From NCBI RefSeq assembly GCF_023824315.1, contig NZ_CP098732.1, forward strand, positions 2,790,001 to 2,854,000: 64,000 bases of DNA. Reading direction: 5' to 3'. The stretch comes from Acinetobacter tibetensis (GTDB lineage: Bacteria; Pseudomonadota; Gammaproteobacteria; Pseudomonadales; Moraxellaceae). Under the pieces are notes generated by a model. That model was not told where the DNA came from. It made no database searches and saw only the letters and a program-made list of their open reading frames with translations. Below, in pieces: positions 1-7,879 of this stretch (position 1 is the stretch's first letter; each line of letters opens with the position of its first letter). Made by a program: the position numbers and the translations under genes.

Positions 1-62
1 GCGGATACTATTATGTGAATGGTGGCCGTCAAGCTTCCGCAGGAGTCACTTTCCGTTATTAA
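1..62 (+). CDS. C-terminal end of an outer-membrane beta-barrel protein (partial)
   Basis: The first bases are the last codons of a gene that begins outside the window. The frame starting at base 3 reads through a Tyr-rich strand and ends GVTFRY followed by TAA at 60-62. A final amphipathic strand ending in an aromatic residue is typical of outer-membrane beta-barrels, including TonB-dependent receptors. The family cannot be fixed from about 19 residues. An intrinsic terminator follows at 107-139. Confidence 0.6.
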   Translation, partial: GYYYVNGGRQASAGVTFRY

Positions 63-106
63 TTTAACTTAAAGACTCAAAAAAATTTTAAAACAGCGCA
101 GTTTAT

Positions 107-139
107 GGATAATGTTTTGACCGGCATTATCCTTTTTTT
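107..139 (+). terminator. Rho-independent terminator after the partial barrel gene
   Basis: An 8-bp perfect stem (GGATAATG at 107-114, CATTATCC at 125-132) is followed by seven T at 133-139. It closes the upstream transcript 22 bases before the adenosyltransferase start. Confidence 0.85.
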
Positions 140-160
140 CATTTAAACCTAGGAAACATT

Positions 161-739
161 ATGGGCCACCGTTTAAGTAAAATTTATACCCGCACAGGTG
201 ATACAGGAACCACAGGACTTGGCGATGGTTCTCGTGTAGCCAAAGATGATCTAAGAATTACCGCACTTGGTGATGTGGATGAACTCAATTCAACGATTGG
301 TGTCCTGCGTGCTCAAATTAGCGCAAGCTCAATCACTGACAAAGCAATCTGGGATAAAAGCTTAAGTCTCATTCAGCATTGGCTTTTCGACTTAGGTGGT
401 GAAGTGTGCATTCCCAACTATCATTTGCTACAGCCGGTTTGCATTGAGTTTCTTGAACAAGAAATTGACCGTATGAATGAAAACTTGCCCATGCTGAAAG
501 AATTTATTCTCCCTTCTGGTTCTTTGGCATGTAGCTATGCACATCAAGCACGAGCAGTATGCCGCCGAGCAGAACGTAGCCTAATGTCGGTACAGACCCG
601 TGATCAGAACATTCAAGCCACTGCATTAAAGCTGCTCAACCGTTTATCCGACTGGTTGTTTGTTGCCTCGCGCGCCTTGCAACGTGCTGAAGGTGGCTCA
701 GAAGTGCTTTGGCAAAAAAATATTAACGACACGATTTAA
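161..739 (+). CDS. PduO-type ATP:cob(I)alamin adenosyltransferase
   Basis: Transfers the 5'-deoxyadenosyl group of ATP to cob(I)alamin or cobinamide, making the coenzyme form of B12 in the cytoplasm. At 192 residues it has the usual length for the PduO/MMAB family. The N-terminal motif IYTRTGDTGTTGL (about 8-20) is the family ATP-binding signature. Further matches are ILPSGS (116-121), RAVCRRAERS (131-140) and the helix LNRLSDWLFV (159-168). The start is supported by an AGGAAAC ribosome site a few bases upstream. It sits alone behind a terminator with no other cobalamin gene nearby, so it probably serves salvage of imported corrinoid. The family assignment is very secure. The symbol is uncertain because several names are used. 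Confidence 0.93.
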   Translation: MGHRLSKIYTRTGDTGTTGLGDGSRVAKDDLRITALGDVDELNSTIGVLRAQISASSITDKAIWDKSLSLIQHWLFDLGGEVCIPNYHLLQPVCIEFLEQEIDRMNENLPMLKEFILPSGSLACSYAHQARAVCRRAERSLMSVQTRDQNIQATALKLLNRLSDWLFVASRALQRAEGGSEVLWQKNINDTI

Positions 740-960
740 AAAACAACCTGATTGAGGCTAGATCATAAATCTTCAGTCTCAATCATCACTTTTGCTCTGT
801 TCAAGTTCATTGAATCGAACTTTGATTTTTATCACTATTCAAACAATCCTATAGCGTTTAAATTTCTAAAAATAAGGATTCAAATACAAGTCAATGGACT
901 GTGAAATTTCACATAACTCCGTAATAATCAAAATAGAGTAATCACTAAGCAGATTTAAAC

Positions 961-1680
961 ATGCAAATTATCGGACATCGCGGCGCACGGGGTGAAGCAC
1001 CTGAAAACACCTTAGGTGGATTTCAATATTTACATGACTTAGGCATCCGTGCTGTCGAGTTCGATGTGCGCCAGCTCAAAGATGACACTTTTGTGGTGAT
1101 GCATGATGATAATTTTTTACGCACCACTTCAATTGAACAAAATCTTTATGCCTGTACAGCTCATGACTTACACCACTTCAATCAAGCTTCTATCTGGATG
1201 GATTGGCAACATGAAAATACGCCAACCCTAGAACAAAGCCTGAATATTCTGCGTGAATTTTCTCACCTAGAAGTAGAAGTGAAAGCCGTGAATGATTTCA
1301 CAGCCGCAGAAAAACTAATTCAAAGTTTAGAACACGCTTTAACAGGGTTTGAGCACAATGCAGTCATCACCAGTTTTGACTTGAAAATTCACCAAGCTTT
1401 ACAACAGTCTAACTCGCGATTTAGACGCGGACTTCTGATTAAAGAAGACATCCGAGAACGTGCGATTGAACAAGCACTGGAATTAGGCTGTAGCCGTATT
1501 GGTTGGATGAACCAATTGGCAAGCGATGCCTTAATTCAAGCCACCCAAGCTGCAGGATTAAAGGTCAGTGTCTGGACCGTCAATGATGTACAGCGTGCCA
1601 AACATTTGCAAACCTGTGGTATTGATGGCCTGATTACCGATTTCCCTAAATTGATGCTGCAACAGCTAAATTTGGACTAA
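961..1680 (+). CDS. Glycerophosphodiester phosphodiesterase, cytosolic GDPD type
   Basis: Hydrolyses glycerophosphodiesters to glycerol-3-phosphate and an alcohol. The 239-residue protein is a single GDPD TIM barrel without signal peptide, so it resembles cytosolic UgpQ more than periplasmic GlpQ. The start IIGHRGARGEAPENTL holds catalytic His6. Glu33 and Asp35 (AVEFDVR) are the metal ligands, and His48 (VMHDD) is the second catalytic histidine. The C-terminal VWTVND and GIDGLITDFP are also family hallmarks. The 221-base region upstream shows no clear operator. No strong Shine-Dalgarno site precedes the ATG. Confidence 0.92.
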   Translation: MQIIGHRGARGEAPENTLGGFQYLHDLGIRAVEFDVRQLKDDTFVVMHDDNFLRTTSIEQNLYACTAHDLHHFNQASIWMDWQHENTPTLEQSLNILREFSHLEVEVKAVNDFTAAEKLIQSLEHALTGFEHNAVITSFDLKIHQALQQSNSRFRRGLLIKEDIRERAIEQALELGCSRIGWMNQLASDALIQATQAAGLKVSVWTVNDVQRAKHLQTCGIDGLITDFPKLMLQQLNLD

Positions 1681-1687
1681 AAATTGG

Positions 1688-1715
1688 TTCGGATAACAAG
1701 CAGAATTGATCCGAA
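1688..1715 (+). other. Weak hairpin after the GDPD gene
   Basis: TTCGGAT (1688-1694) pairs with ATCCGAA (1709-1715) across a 14-base loop. No T-run follows, so it may be a weak or Rho-assisted terminator or chance. Confidence 0.25.
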
Positions 1716-1834
1716 ATTAAGAGGAGTACAGCAGTTGACCTAAAGTACAATAGAAATATATCAAGCAACCAATAAAAATAGCGGATTGATTACGATAAAT
1801 TCAATCTTAGCATGGTCTTATTCTGTTACTGTTT

Positions 1835-1856
1835 AGTACAATACAACTGTACAATA
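1835..1856. promoter_or_regulatory. Possible operator upstream of the desaturase
   Basis: GTACA (1836-1840) and TGTAC (1848-1852) form an inverted repeat with a 7-base spacer. The nonamer AGTACAATA also occurs at 1744-1752 and 1835-1843, and TGTACAATA at 1848-1856. The position, about 120 bases before the desaturase, fits a TetR-type regulator of membrane fluidity. That is inference from layout; I do not recognise the motif. Confidence 0.25.
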
Positions 1857-1972
1857 ATGCTAGAGTACGAATGTTGCTCATGCTAATATGCCAGAATCTT
1901 AATCCTTACAAGTTGTAATGATTTAAGTTCTCAATTTTAACCTGTATCAGGTTTCTAGGAGTGCTGTTGGAG

Positions 1973-3139
1973 ATGAATCCTCCCCTACCTCAAGCCCCAA
2001 TTAACTGGATTGCAATTTTTGCACTGGTTTTTTTACCTATTGTTGCGGTTATCGCTGTTCCACTCTATGCCATTAATCATGATTTTAGCGCAAGCGCGTG
2101 GGTCAGCATGATTGTGTTATTAGGTATAAGTAGTTTGGGTATTACTGCGGGCTATCATCGCTTATGGGCACATCGTGCTTATGAGGCGACGCTACCTTTA
2201 AAAATCATTCTGATGATTATGGGTACTTTTGCAGTTCAGAACAGTATTTTATTCTGGTCTTCTGGTCACCGTACCCATCACCGTCATGTCGATGATGTGG
2301 AAAAAGATCCGTACTCAATCAATAAAGGCTTTTGGTTTGCCCATATGGGGTGGATGTTACATGACTATCCTGCAGCAGAGCCTAATTTTAAAAATGCACC
2401 TGACCTGCTAAATGACAAGTTGGTCATGTTCCAACATAAATATTATGTGCCTTTGGTTATTTTGGTACATACTGGTATTTTATTACCGATTGGTTGGGCG
2501 GTTGGCGATATGTGGGGCGTGTTACTTTTAGGCGGATTAGTACGTTTAATCCTGAGCCATCATGTGACCTTCTTCATTAACTCACTTTGCCATATGTGGG
2601 GTAAACGCCCATATACGGACGAAAATACAGCACGTGACAACTTCTTGCTTGCGATTGCCACTTGGGGCGAGGGTTATCACAACTATCATCATATTTTCCA
2701 ATACGATTATCGTAATGGTGTGAAATGGTGGCAGTATGATCCAACCAAATGGTTAATCTGGTCATGTTCAAAACTCGGTTTAGCGAAAAACTTGCGTCGT
2801 ATTCCAAGCTTTAATATCAAGAAAGCTGAACTTGCGATGAAGTTCAAATACGCTGAACAAGACTTAGAAGTTCATGGTCTAAACGTTAATGACGATATCA
2901 ATTCGGCTAAAGCTCGTATTGCTCAAGAGTATGATGCATTTACTCAAACCTTGAATGACTGGGCAAAGTTGAAAGAACAAGAAATTCAAGCCAAGAAAAC
3001 TGCTGTGGCTGAAAAAATCCATCTAATGGATGAGAAACTCAAAGTTGAATTTCAGTTGGTCGAAAAGCGTTTAGGACATCATCGTGAGACTTTAACCAAG
3101 CTGATGCGTAGCATTAAAAAAGCACCTGTTTCACAGTAA
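1973..3139 (+). CDS. Membrane acyl-CoA (delta-9 type) fatty acid desaturase
   Basis: Introduces a double bond into saturated acyl chains using a di-iron centre and O2, adjusting membrane fluidity. The 388-residue protein has N-terminal membrane helices (about 11-35 and 43-60) and the three histidine boxes: HRLWAH (62-67), HRTHH (99-103) and HNYHH (236-240). This is the stearoyl-CoA desaturase pattern. The last ~100 residues are Lys/Glu-rich and probably coiled, an extension beyond the catalytic core. AGGAG at 1957-1961 serves ATG 1973 or, less likely, TTG 1967. A GTG at 1961 overlaps the ribosome site and is rejected. A terminator follows at 3171. Confidence 0.92.
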   Translation: MNPPLPQAPINWIAIFALVFLPIVAVIAVPLYAINHDFSASAWVSMIVLLGISSLGITAGYHRLWAHRAYEATLPLKIILMIMGTFAVQNSILFWSSGHRTHHRHVDDVEKDPYSINKGFWFAHMGWMLHDYPAAEPNFKNAPDLLNDKLVMFQHKYYVPLVILVHTGILLPIGWAVGDMWGVLLLGGLVRLILSHHVTFFINSLCHMWGKRPYTDENTARDNFLLAIATWGEGYHNYHHIFQYDYRNGVKWWQYDPTKWLIWSCSKLGLAKNLRRIPSFNIKKAELAMKFKYAEQDLEVHGLNVNDDINSAKARIAQEYDAFTQTLNDWAKLKEQEIQAKKTAVAEKIHLMDEKLKVEFQLVEKRLGHHRETLTKLMRSIKKAPVSQ

Positions 3140-3170
3140 TTGCTGTCTAATGAATTGATCATTTCAAAAG

Positions 3171-3194
3171 AAAGCTCCGTAAGGGGCTTTTTTT
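3171..3194 (+). terminator. Rho-independent terminator after the desaturase
   Basis: AAAGCTCC (3171-3178) pairs with GGGGCTTT (3183-3190) with one G-T pair and a 4-base loop. A run of seven T covers 3188-3194. Confidence 0.85.
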
Positions 3195-3224
3195 AGCAAT
3201 ACATAAAACCTAAAGGAAAACCAT

Positions 3225-3554
3225 ATGGATATAATGAACATCCCTTTTGGCATCACCAACTGGGCAGAGATACCAACCACCCGTCATACAGGTGATCAAG
3301 GTTATGCCTTGTGGCGTACTCAGCAATTTGACACGATTCGCGTGCGCATGGTGGAGTATTCGGAGAACTATCTTGCCGACCATTGGTGTTCTAAAGGACA
3401 TATTCTGTTGTGTTTAGAAGGTGAACTCCACACCGAACTAGATGATGGCCGTAGCTTTACCCTCACGGCTGGAATGAGTTACCAAGTTGCGGATCAGGCC
3501 GAAGCCCATCGCTCATCTACCTCAAAAGGTGCCAAGCTGTTTATAGTTGACTAA
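3225..3554 (+). CDS. DHCW-motif cupin-fold protein
   Basis: A 109-residue single-domain cupin. It carries the sequence ADHWCSKGHI (about 51-60), the DHCW-type signature, followed by the beta-rich segment LLCLEGELHTELDDGRSF typical of the jelly-roll fold. A second histidine in EAHRSS near the C-terminus may complete a metal site. Substrate and reaction are unknown for the family as far as I know. A clear ribosome site (AAGGAAAA) precedes the ATG. The gene starts 30 bases after the desaturase terminator, so it should have its own promoter or depend on read-through. Confidence 0.82.
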   Translation: MDIMNIPFGITNWAEIPTTRHTGDQGYALWRTQQFDTIRVRMVEYSENYLADHWCSKGHILLCLEGELHTELDDGRSFTLTAGMSYQVADQAEAHRSSTSKGAKLFIVD

Positions 3555-3632
3555 AATAGTTGGATATATGTCTTAACACGAAAACTTTGCTATATTGATG
3601 GAATCATGGCTTATCCCTTGTGATCCTTCACT

Positions 3633-5078
3633 ATGCAGTTCAATTCACGCTACTCCCTCCTTCCTTCAAAGCTTTATCACCATCAACAACCCTTGCCTCT
3701 GAAAGGGGCAAAAGCAGGTCATTTCAATACCGCTTTGGCAGAACAGTTGCAATGGTCTGAAGCCGACAAACAGTCTTGGGTGGACATTTGTAGCGGACAA
3801 AAAACCTTTGCTGAGTTCCCGCCGCTTGCGATGGTTTATGCTGGGCATCAATTTGGACAATGGGCGGGTCAACTCGGTGATGGGCGCGGTTTACTGATTG
3901 CCCAAATTCTCGATCAAAAACAACAAACCATAGACTTACATTTAAAAGGTGCTGGTTCTACCCCTTACTCGCGTATGGGCGATGGGCGTGCTGTATTACG
4001 CTCGGTTATTCGGGAATATCTGGCAGGTCATGCCCTAAATGCACTGGGGGTTCCCTCTAGCAATGCAGTCGGTTTTACTTCATCTACCCAAGGTGTACAG
4101 CGGGAAAAACTAGAGTTAGGTGCAATGATGCTACGCACATCAGACTGTCATATTCGTTTGGGACATTTTGAGTGGATTAATCAGTATCAATCCGACCTAT
4201 TGGCAGACTTTACGCAAAAATGTCTTGAATGGCACTATCCTGAATGCCTGCTAGCCGAACAACCCATTTTGGCATTTGCCACCCAAGTGGTTCAACGGAC
4301 TGCGGTGATGATTGCCAAATGGCAATTGGTTGGTTTTGCACATGGCGTTATGAACACCGATAATTTGAATATTACGGGTTCAACCCTCGATTTTGGCCCT
4401 TATGGCTTTATGGAACGCTTCCGCCCCAATTGGATCAATAACCACTCCGACTACCAAGGCCGCTATACCTATCAGCAGCAACCGAGCATTGGTCACTGGA
4501 ATTTATGGACATGGCTAAATAACCTCATTCCGCTTTGCCCTCAAGACTATGACAAAGAACAATGGAAGCAAGACCTTGCCACTTGCCTAGAACACTATGA
4601 ACCAACATTCTTGGAGCACTATAAACTAGGTTTAAGTCAGAAAATGGGCTTGCCTCATTTCCATACTGACAGTTTTGACTGTGCCATGGCCTTCTTACGG
4701 ATTCTACAAACCGAACAGCTCGATTACACGCAAAGCTTTATTCGTTTGCAAAATAAACAATATGAAATAATCAAAGACGATTGTCTCGACCGCCGTCAGT
4801 TTGAAAGTTTCCTTGCGCAGTACGAGCAGATTCGTGCCAATCAAGACACAGCAGAACTGGATGCAGCAATGCAACAAGCCAATCCAGTTTATATCCTGCG
4901 CAATCACATGGCGCAAAAAGCGATTGAACGGGCTGAACGAAATGATTTTTCAGAAGTCGATCGACTGTTTAACTTGCTCAGTCAGCCTTTTACACAACAG
5001 CCTGATTTAGAAAATGCTGAAGATTTAGCCCCATTAGCAAATGATGCGCCTGAAGTGATGGTCAGTTGTTCGTCCTAG
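3633..5078 (+). CDS. selO: SelO (YdiU) protein AMPylase, pseudokinase fold
   Basis: SelO transfers AMP from ATP to Ser, Thr or Tyr of target proteins and is linked to redox stress. The 481-residue length matches the family (E. coli about 478). Conserved blocks are visible in order: GHQFGQWAGQLGDGRG (71-86), KGAGSTPYSRMGDGRAVLRS (105-124), then HGVMNTDNLNITG and LDFGPYGF around 237-260, which hold the metal and nucleotide ligands. The protein ends CSS. In eukaryotic SelO the equivalent residue is selenocysteine three from the end; here it is cysteine. It is convergent with the next gene, with only nine bases between stops and no terminator hairpin seen. Confidence 0.95.
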   Translation: MQFNSRYSLLPSKLYHHQQPLPLKGAKAGHFNTALAEQLQWSEADKQSWVDICSGQKTFAEFPPLAMVYAGHQFGQWAGQLGDGRGLLIAQILDQKQQTIDLHLKGAGSTPYSRMGDGRAVLRSVIREYLAGHALNALGVPSSNAVGFTSSTQGVQREKLELGAMMLRTSDCHIRLGHFEWINQYQSDLLADFTQKCLEWHYPECLLAEQPILAFATQVVQRTAVMIAKWQLVGFAHGVMNTDNLNITGSTLDFGPYGFMERFRPNWINNHSDYQGRYTYQQQPSIGHWNLWTWLNNLIPLCPQDYDKEQWKQDLATCLEHYEPTFLEHYKLGLSQKMGLPHFHTDSFDCAMAFLRILQTEQLDYTQSFIRLQNKQYEIIKDDCLDRRQFESFLAQYEQIRANQDTAELDAAMQQANPVYILRNHMAQKAIERAERNDFSEVDRLFNLLSQPFTQQPDLENAEDLAPLANDAPEVMVSCSS

Positions 5079-5087
5079 CACAGCATA

Positions 5088-6158
5088 TTACCAACGATGT
5101 TGGGCATACAAATAAGTCTGAAAACGATGTGCCTGATTGGTCTTTAAATCATCTGTAAGATATTTCAGCCCCCAATTATGATGCTGTAGGGATATGCCAT
5201 AAGCATGTGTCTGCGGTTCAAAATGCGCACCGTATTTTACGGTGCCTTGGTTCCAGTAACTATTCAATTGGGCAAGGGTTAAATATTCATTTGAAAAACT
5301 GCTGATACTTACGCTCCATGGTTGGGTTTCAGCAACATATGTAACTTCAGCACGGAGCTTATAAGGTAAAGTCTGACGATATTGTTGATCTGTGCTAAGT
5401 TGCCCTTTTAAATCCATTCTTGGTCGTGCATTTTGATCATAGCTAAGCATATAGCGTGTATAAGGTGCATCTTCCCAATATAAAAAACCCAATATATCTT
5501 CTGCCGAAAAATACAGCTCCCACTGCTGATATTTCCCTGTTAAGGCAAAATCTAAAGCATAACCGTAACCATTATTCGTTTGCCCATCCCACCCCAATTC
5601 ATCTTCTTTTAATGCTGGTCGATCATAACTGTAATCTAAATATCCATTTAACCAATCAACACGATCCATCAATTCAGGCATATCAATGGTTTGCCCTATA
5701 GCCTTAAAATTTCCGTCTACGTAATGACGTCCTAAAAGTGCAGTAATCCCTGTAACAAGATTCCATTGCGAATTTAACTGCCAATCATAAGCAAAACGCG
5801 CCCCAAGTGTTTCTACATGTTGCGCCTCCAACGCTAATACATAACGCGTATTGGCATCAATTTGCTGTTCATTCTGTGTTTGATAATACAGTCGCGCCAT
5901 ATCCTCACTAAAATGTAATTGATAATCGTACGACCACACCCAACCATAAGACCAATTATCTTTTTGAGTCAATAAACTCATTTTGCCATGTGCAAATGCA
6001 TTCTCGCCTTTTTTTAAATTAGGACTATCCCAATCATTAAGAAATGCATGTATTGAAACTGGCTGACTGTATAGATCAGCATAAACATGATATTGAATCG
6101 CCTCTTGTGAAAAGGCATGTACGGGCAATGACAGCATTAAATACGTAATTTTTTTCAT
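5088..6158 (-). CDS. Predicted outer-membrane beta-barrel protein, unknown function
   Basis: I do not recognise a named family. From ATG 6158 the protein has 356 residues: MKK, a short hydrophobic stretch, then a probable signal-peptidase site near HAFSQ. The rest is rich in Trp, Tyr, Gln and Asn with alternating polar/aromatic strands, and the last residue is Trp (AQHRW). These are features of an outer-membrane barrel. An in-frame TTG at 6182 would add eight residues and disturb the signal peptide, so ATG 6158 is preferred. It lies downstream of the lipoprotein gene on the same strand, separated by a terminator that ends just before this ATG, and no Shine-Dalgarno site is visible. Expression may rely on read-through. 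Confidence 0.7.
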   Translation of the reverse strand: MKKITYLMLSLPVHAFSQEAIQYHVYADLYSQPVSIHAFLNDWDSPNLKKGENAFAHGKMSLLTQKDNWSYGWVWSYDYQLHFSEDMARLYYQTQNEQQIDANTRYVLALEAQHVETLGARFAYDWQLNSQWNLVTGITALLGRHYVDGNFKAIGQTIDMPELMDRVDWLNGYLDYSYDRPALKEDELGWDGQTNNGYGYALDFALTGKYQQWELYFSAEDILGFLYWEDAPYTRYMLSYDQNARPRMDLKGQLSTDQQYRQTLPYKLRAEVTYVAETQPWSVSISSFSNEYLTLAQLNSYWNQGTVKYGAHFEPQTHAYGISLQHHNWGLKYLTDDLKTNQAHRFQTYLYAQHRW

Positions 6159-6164
6159 GCAAAT

Positions 6165-6194
6165 TAAAAAAGAGACAGCCAAGACTGTCTCTTT
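6165..6194 (-). terminator. Rho-independent terminator between the lipoprotein and barrel genes
   Basis: On the minus strand AAAGAGACAG pairs with CTGTCTCTTT (10 bp, loop TCTTGG) and runs into six T. It follows the lipoprotein stop (6209) and ends seven bases before ATG 6158 of the next gene. Confidence 0.85.
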
Positions 6195-6208
6195 AATACC
6201 TATTCAGA

Positions 6209-7618
6209 TTATGGGGTAATGTAAATAAAGCTATTATCAGTAAATTTAGCAACATACTGACCTGAAGAGTTTTTAGTCACAGTCCCGTAGCTACTGTTGC
6301 CTACTTGTACTGCCGCTGACTTAAAGTTTTGAATATCATTAACTTGAACAAAGGCACCATTTGCATGACGGATGGTAGCATCCATGATTTTTTGCTCTTG
6401 GTCCAAATTTCTTGCAATTAAATCGATGCTAAGCGCATTTTGGTCAACCTTTAAAGTCACTGTCGCAGTTCCCTGAACAAACTCAGCTCGTTTTGCACTG
6501 ATATCAAGATTAAATGGCGTTGGAGCAGCATTCGCGCCTTTGAGCTTACCACTGAGCTTCACAGCTAAATTTGCATTGATAAAGTTGGTCGCTGTTTCAC
6601 CTAGGCTTACATCAATCGGTTTACTAAAATCATTATTTAGTTTTATTGTTGCATCAAGATTTAATGATTCTTGTAAATAAGTTACTGTTCCCTTAAGCGT
6701 TAATTCTAAAGGTAGCAATTGTTCAACAGTTTCCACACCAGATTTAAACGTGACTTTTTGTGCTATAGAGGTTAATTCTGTCAAAGCGAACTGCGCACCA
6801 GCACTTTCTAGCATAATCCCTTTTAAACTGATCGTCGCTTTTGCAGGAATATCTTCTCTGTTTTCAATCGTATCATTGCTTGCATAAACAATAGATGCCG
6901 TACTCTCTGCAGTAGCACTGAAACTTGCGGTTTGATTATTTTGGTTTTTGACCGAAATTTTCCCATCTTTCTGTATTTTAAAATTGTAGGTTGTTCGAGG
7001 CGTATCAACAAAAGGGGCGACCAATGTCAAATTAGAAGCAGTGACTTCTGCTTCATCCGCATAAATTGAATATGTTGGATCATTAAACCAAGCCTCTACT
7101 TTAGACCATGCTTGATCTGCAGTGACCTTATCCCAATCATAACCTTGCCAATACTGTAGCTTGGCATTACCTGAAATCGTAATTGTCTCGCCAGCCACTT
7201 TTGCTGTTAAGGTATTACTCACAAACTTATAATCAGCAGAATTCGCTTCTATCAAATCTTGTATTTGTTGAGTGGTATATGACTTTGTTTGGCCTTGTGC
7301 ATCTTCAGCCACGACTTCAGCAATAGCCAATAATAATCCCGTTGCGCGGCTTAAATCCGAGGCTGTTTCATTAATGACTTGGGCTGGAACTTTATACTGT
7401 TCAGAAATATCCTGAAAACCATCATAATAAGCGACTATGCTATTGGTTGTCTGAATCAACTTTTTCGCTTTATCTAAATCTGAAACTGGGGTTGTTGTAC
7501 TCCCATTATCTGTTGTTCCGCCAGTTGTTGGTGTAGAGGATGAACTCCCACCGCCCCCACCACCGCAAGCAACCAGTGAAAAACCACACATAACTACCAG
7601 TAATGTTTTTTTCAACAT
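6209..7618 (-). CDS. Large lipoprotein of unknown function with Gly/Ser-rich linker
   Basis: A 469-residue protein with a lipoprotein signal: MLKK, a hydrophobic core and lipobox LVAC, so lipidation at Cys18. It is followed by six Gly, four Ser and a Thr/Gly linker to about residue 45. The mature part is mostly predicted beta structure (many short alternating Thr/Val/Ser strands such as VAGETITISGNAKLQYW). I see no catalytic motif and do not recognise a family. GAGGG upstream of the ATG is a usable ribosome site. A DnaA-box cluster lies about 200 bases upstream. The neighbouring barrel (5088-6158) suggests a joint surface role, which is inference only. Confidence 0.75.
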   Translation of the reverse strand: MLKKTLLVVMCGFSLVACGGGGGGSSSSTPTTGGTTDNGSTTTPVSDLDKAKKLIQTTNSIVAYYDGFQDISEQYKVPAQVINETASDLSRATGLLLAIAEVVAEDAQGQTKSYTTQQIQDLIEANSADYKFVSNTLTAKVAGETITISGNAKLQYWQGYDWDKVTADQAWSKVEAWFNDPTYSIYADEAEVTASNLTLVAPFVDTPRTTYNFKIQKDGKISVKNQNNQTASFSATAESTASIVYASNDTIENREDIPAKATISLKGIMLESAGAQFALTELTSIAQKVTFKSGVETVEQLLPLELTLKGTVTYLQESLNLDATIKLNNDFSKPIDVSLGETATNFINANLAVKLSGKLKGANAAPTPFNLDISAKRAEFVQGTATVTLKVDQNALSIDLIARNLDQEQKIMDATIRHANGAFVQVNDIQNFKSAAVQVGNSSYGTVTKNSSGQYVAKFTDNSFIYITP

Positions 7619-7814
7619 TATTTATACCCTCGAATAAAATTTTTATATTTAGAATGATTTAAGCCGATGAAAATATATTTTTTTGAATATTAATTCAACT
7701 TTTTATTCAAATATTTGATTGATTTCTTTAAATTTACACTCAGATTTTTTAGCTTTACTTATTTTATTTTTTAGTAAAATTATAAAAAGATTCTTGTTTA
7801 TTTCCTCTACACGG

Positions 7815-7854
7815 TTATCCACATTTTCTGTGGATAACATTGTGATTATCCACA
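7815..7854. promoter_or_regulatory. Cluster of three perfect DnaA boxes
   Basis: The consensus 9-mer TTATCCACA occurs at 7815-7823 (+), 7829-7837 (minus, as TGTGGATAA) and 7846-7854 (+), all without mismatch, separated by 5 and 8 bases. A very AT-rich stretch (7620-7800) adjoins it. The first two boxes form a 10-bp inverted repeat with a 5-base spacer (7814-7838). The site lies between baeR and the lipoprotein gene. dnaA is not in the window, so this is not oriC by gene context; a DnaA-titration, DnaA-reactivation or DnaA-controlled promoter site is possible. Confidence 0.7.
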
Positions 7855-7879
7855 GGAAAACTTCATTTATCCTTAAAGC

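Noticed and set aside
3210-3401. Minus-strand ORF over the DHCW cupin gene
   Set aside because: It is antisense to a gene with a recognised motif and a good ribosome site.
7814-7838. The DnaA-box inverted repeat as a terminator for baeR
   Set aside because: No T-run follows on either strand, and the arms are exactly the DnaA 9-mer, with a third copy outside the hairpin. A termination role is not excluded but is the weaker reading.
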